From the NCBI GenBank assembly GCA_947651335.1, contig CANSYV010000061.1, positions 1 through 7,435 on the forward strand: a stretch of 7,435 nucleotides of DNA, given 5' to 3'. The DNA is from an uncultured Lachnospiraceae bacterium (GTDB lineage Bacteria > Bacillota > Clostridia > Lachnospirales > Lachnospiraceae). Positions 5,124 to 7,435 of the stretch are shown piece after piece (positions within the stretch are counted from its first letter, which is position 1; the number at the start of each line of letters is the position of its first letter). The translations under genes and the position numbers were made by a program. The notes under the pieces were generated by a model, which worked only from the letters and a program-made list of their open reading frames with translations, was not told where the DNA came from and did not search any database.

Positions 5124-7202
5124 ATGGCAAAGTATCTGGTAATTGTGGAATCACCTGCCAAGGTGAAGACCATTAAGAAATTTCTGGGGAAGAATTATGA
5201 GGTAGCGGCTTCCCAGGGACATGTTAGAGATTTGCCAAAAAGCCAGCTTGGTATCGATGTGGAGCATGATTTTGAACCGAAATATATTACCATTCGGGGA
5301 AAAGGCGAGCTTCTGGCAAAACTTCGTAAATCCGCGAAAAAGGCGGATAAAATATTCCTGGCTACGGACCCGGACCGGGAAGGAGAGGCGATTTCCTGGC
5401 ATTTGAAAACAGCTCTCCATACAGACGAGAGCAAAATGCACCGGATCACGTTTAACGAGATTACAAAAAATGCGGTAAAGACTTCCTTGAAGGATGCCCG
5501 TGATATTGATATGAACCTGGTGGACGCCCAGCAGGCCAGGCGGACACTGGACAGGCTGGTGGGATATCAGATCAGCCCGGTGCTGTGGGCGAAGGTGAAA
5601 AGGGGTTTAAGCGCGGGACGTGTGCAGTCAGTGGCTTTGAGGCTGATTGGCGACCGGGACGATGAGATCAATGCGTTTATCCCGGAAGAATACTGGTCAC
5701 TGGATGCGGTATTCGGCGTACCCGGTGAGAAGAAGCCTTTAACTGCAAAATTTTATGGTTATAAGGACGAGAAGATTGCCATACACAGCCAGGAGGAAAT
5801 GGACGCCATTTTAAAAGGGCTGGATGGCGCGGTTTACCAGGTGGCTGAGGTGAAAAAAGGGGAACGGACAAAGAAAGCTCCCCTGCCGTTTACCACAAGC
5901 ACTCTTCAGCAGGATGCGGGCAGGGCGCTGAATTTTTCTACGCAGAAGACTATGCGTCTGGCCCAGCAGCTCTATGAGGGTGTGGATATTAAGGGCAGGG
6001 GAACAGTGGCGCTTATAAGCTATCTGCGTACAGATTCCACCCGGGTATCAGACGAGGCCAGGGACACCGCGAAGAATTTCATTGAACAGAATTACGGCCA
6101 GGAGTACTCTGCCAAAAGGCAGAAAAAGCAGACCCAGGGAAAGAAGATTCAGGATGCCCACGAGGCGATTCGGCCCACGGACATCACATGTACCCCTGCG
6201 GAGGTGAAAGAGTCCCTGTCCAGGGACCAATACCGTCTCTATCAGCTGATCTGGAAGAGGTTTATGGCCAGCCAGATGGAAGACGCGAAATATGAGACAA
6301 CTTCAGTGAAAATAGCAGCCAGCCGCGGCGATTATATATTTACAGTGGCAGCATCCAAACTTTTGTTTGACGGATTTCTGTCCGTGTATTCCCAGGATGA
6401 GGATAAAAAGAGCGGAGTTCTTCTCGCCAAAGGACTGGATGAGAATACAGAACTGAATCTTCAGGAGCTGGACCCCCAGCAGCATTTCACCCAGCCCCCG
6501 GCCCACTATACGGAGGCATCACTGGTGAAAGCACTGGAGGAGCTGGGAGTAGGGCGTCCCAGCACGTATGCCCCCACCATCACCACACTGACCAGCAGGC
6601 ATTATGTGGCAAAGGAAAAGAAAAACCTTTATATTACCGAGCTGGGGGAAGTGGTGAACGGCATTATGATGCAGGCGTTCCCCTCTATTGTGGATGTGAA
6701 TTTTACCGCGGCCATGGAAGCGCTGCTGGACAGCGTGGAGGACGGAAAAGTAAAATGGAAGACAGTAGTCCGCAATTTCTATCCGGATCTAAAAGAGGCT
6801 GTGGACGCGGCCCAGGAGGAACTGGAGCATGTAGAGATTGAGGATGAAGTCACAGAGGTAATCTGTGAACAATGCGGCAGGAATATGGTGGTGAAATATG
6901 GACCCCACGGGAGATTTCTGGCATGCCCCGGATTTCCGGAGTGCCGCAATACCAAACCGTATTATGAGAAAATAGGCGTTCCCTGTCCCATGTGCGGAAA
7001 AGAAGTAGTTTTGAAAAAGACGAAAAAGGGCCGCAAATATTACGGATGTGAGGACAATCCGGAATGTGAATTTATGTCATGGCAGAGGCCGTCCAAAGAA
7101 AAATGTCCCCAGTGCGGCGGTTATCTGCTGGAAAAGGGGAACAAGCTGGTATGCGCGGATGAAAAGTGCGGATATGTGGTATTAACGGAGAAAAAGGAAT
7201 AA
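5124..7202 (+). CDS. topA: DNA topoisomerase I (type IA)
   Basis: The 692-aa enzyme relaxes negative supercoils by cutting one strand through a phosphotyrosine link and passing the other strand through. The TOPRIM domain comes first: E9 in VIVESPAK, and TDPDREGE (81-88) with D82, D84 and E86 for Mg2+. Then come FNEIT (110-114), DAQQARRTLDRLVGY (134-148) and LSAGRVQSVALRL (162-174). The catalytic Tyr is Y300 in LISYLRTDST, with R302 beside it. EAIRPT (347-352) and LVKALEELGVGRPSTYAPTI (467-486) complete the core. The tail has three four-Cys zinc ribbons: C581/C584/C601/C607, C621/C624/C642/C648 and C661/C664/C677/C682. All are intact, giving the size and layout usual for Clostridia. The gene follows dprA by 59 bases and ends 12 bases before a strong terminator, so it is the last gene of the unit. 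An internal or additional topA promoter was not obvious but would be expected for an essential gene. Confidence 0.98.
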   Translation: MAKYLVIVESPAKVKTIKKFLGKNYEVAASQGHVRDLPKSQLGIDVEHDFEPKYITIRGKGELLAKLRKSAKKADKIFLATDPDREGEAISWHLKTALHTDESKMHRITFNEITKNAVKTSLKDARDIDMNLVDAQQARRTLDRLVGYQISPVLWAKVKRGLSAGRVQSVALRLIGDRDDEINAFIPEEYWSLDAVFGVPGEKKPLTAKFYGYKDEKIAIHSQEEMDAILKGLDGAVYQVAEVKKGERTKKAPLPFTTSTLQQDAGRALNFSTQKTMRLAQQLYEGVDIKGRGTVALISYLRTDSTRVSDEARDTAKNFIEQNYGQEYSAKRQKKQTQGKKIQDAHEAIRPTDITCTPAEVKESLSRDQYRLYQLIWKRFMASQMEDAKYETTSVKIAASRGDYIFTVAASKLLFDGFLSVYSQDEDKKSGVLLAKGLDENTELNLQELDPQQHFTQPPAHYTEASLVKALEELGVGRPSTYAPTITTLTSRHYVAKEKKNLYITELGEVVNGIMMQAFPSIVDVNFTAAMEALLDSVEDGKVKWKTVVRNFYPDLKEAVDAAQEELEHVEIEDEVTEVICEQCGRNMVVKYGPHGRFLACPGFPECRNTKPYYEKIGVPCPMCGKEVVLKKTKKGRKYYGCEDNPECEFMSWQRPSKEKCPQCGGYLLEKGNKLVCADEKCGYVVLTEKKE

Positions 7203-7214
7203 TCTGGTTTTTAG

Positions 7215-7249
7215 AAGGTATTGTGAAAAACACGCACAATACCTTTTTT
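7215..7249 (+). terminator. Intrinsic terminator after topA
   Basis: AAGGTATTGTG (7215-7225) and CACAATACCTT (7235-7245) form a perfect 11-bp stem with a 9-nt loop. The T run occupies 7244-7249, partly inside the right arm. The structure starts 12 bases after the topA stop and is a textbook Rho-independent terminator. It closes the comM-dprA-topA unit. The region 7250-7311 that follows is very AT-rich with no coding frame or other element I can support. Confidence 0.93.
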
Positions 7250-7311
7250 GCACTGCAATTTTTTTATTATCTGAAAACATAAAAAATGACCAAACAAATG
7301 AAGAATTTTTA

Positions 7312-7340
7312 TTGATTTCCCCATAATTACATGATAATAT
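7312..7340 (+). promoter_or_regulatory. Predicted promoter of the gene entering at the right edge
   Basis: TTGATT (7312-7317) and TAATAT (7335-7340) are spaced by exactly 17 bp, and TGA at 7332-7334 adds the extended -10 TGn motif. Each hexamer matches the sigma-A consensus at four of six positions. A GATAAT at 7333-7338 is an alternative -10 with a short spacer. Transcription would start near 7347, giving a leader of about 85 nt that contains a possible 5-bp stem, CAACT/AGTTG (7373-7377 with 7388-7392). The position after a terminator and before a new start codon supports a separate unit. Confidence 0.6.
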
Positions 7341-7431
7341 AGAAGAAGTATTCGCACGGTTAATAAGCAGTACAACTCAAAAAAATAAGTTGATAAAATC
7401 CGTCAGTTCCCAGACTAAAGTAAGGGGCATC

Positions 7432-7435
7432 ATGC
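7432..7435 (+). CDS. Start of the next gene (only ATG plus one base), possibly codY
   Basis: An ATG at 7432-7434 follows the purine-rich AAGGGG (7422-7427) by four bases, a reasonable ribosome site. The promoter upstream and the terminator before it fit a new transcription unit. In many Clostridia and other Bacillota codY, the GTP- and branched-chain-amino-acid-sensing repressor, lies just after topA, so that is the first candidate. Nothing of the protein itself can be read here, so the name is context only. Confidence 0.3.

Noticed and set aside
7304..7318. CodY-box-like sequence before the possible codY start
   Set aside because: By eye AATTTTTATTGATTT differs from the AATTTTCWGAAAATT consensus at about five positions, which is not better than expected in DNA this AT-rich.
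1..7435. CRISPR array, tRNA, rRNA or insertion sequence
   Set aside because: I saw no regularly spaced direct repeats, no cloverleaf with a T-loop GTTC core in a gap, and no transposase motifs or terminal repeats. Gaps between genes are all under 300 bases.

Overview
The window looks like chromosomal DNA from a low-to-moderate-GC Bacillota of the class Clostridia, most likely Lachnospiraceae (Clostridium cluster XIVa type). This rests on three things: the order comM(yifB)-dprA-topA, with what may be the codY start at the right edge; strong purine-rich Shine-Dalgarno sites (GGAGG, AGGAG, AAGGAG); and protein variants, such as a DprA without the N-terminal helix-hairpin-helix domain, that I associate with this group. 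The genus cannot be fixed by eye. All genes that can be supported are on the + strand.

Left part (1-1631): the last 24 codons of an unidentified gene, an almost touching 17-codon reading frame of doubtful meaning, then a complete cobQ (cobyric acid synthase). No other cobalamin gene is visible beside cobQ, so it appears detached from a B12 cluster as far as this window shows.

Middle (1632-2660): an AT-richer accessory patch. It holds a 122-aa protein of unknown function and a 131-aa reading frame that keeps the HipA-type kinase catalytic loop (DRHLNN) and metal-binding Asp (PIFDNG) but has no N-lobe. The best-placed start for this second gene (ATG 2026, with a good ribosome site) is in a different frame and stops after 33 codons. 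I read this as a decayed HipA-like toxin/kinase module. It is followed by an AT-rich promoter region and a long imperfect hairpin of about 64 nt in the predicted 5' leader of comM.

Right part (2661-7202): comM and dprA overlap by 17 nt, and topA follows 59 nt later. They form one probable transcription unit from an extended -10 promoter near 2513 to a strong intrinsic terminator at 7215-7249. ComM (branch-migration helicase) and DprA (RecA loader on incoming single-stranded DNA) act together in natural transformation. TopA is the housekeeping topoisomerase I. A second promoter (about 7312-7340) and an ATG with a ribosome site at the last bases open the next gene, probably codY by conserved order.

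Most of the window is ordinary housekeeping DNA. The parts worth a second look are the decayed HipA-like module and the structured leader upstream of comM. I do not see convincing evidence for a wholly new system.
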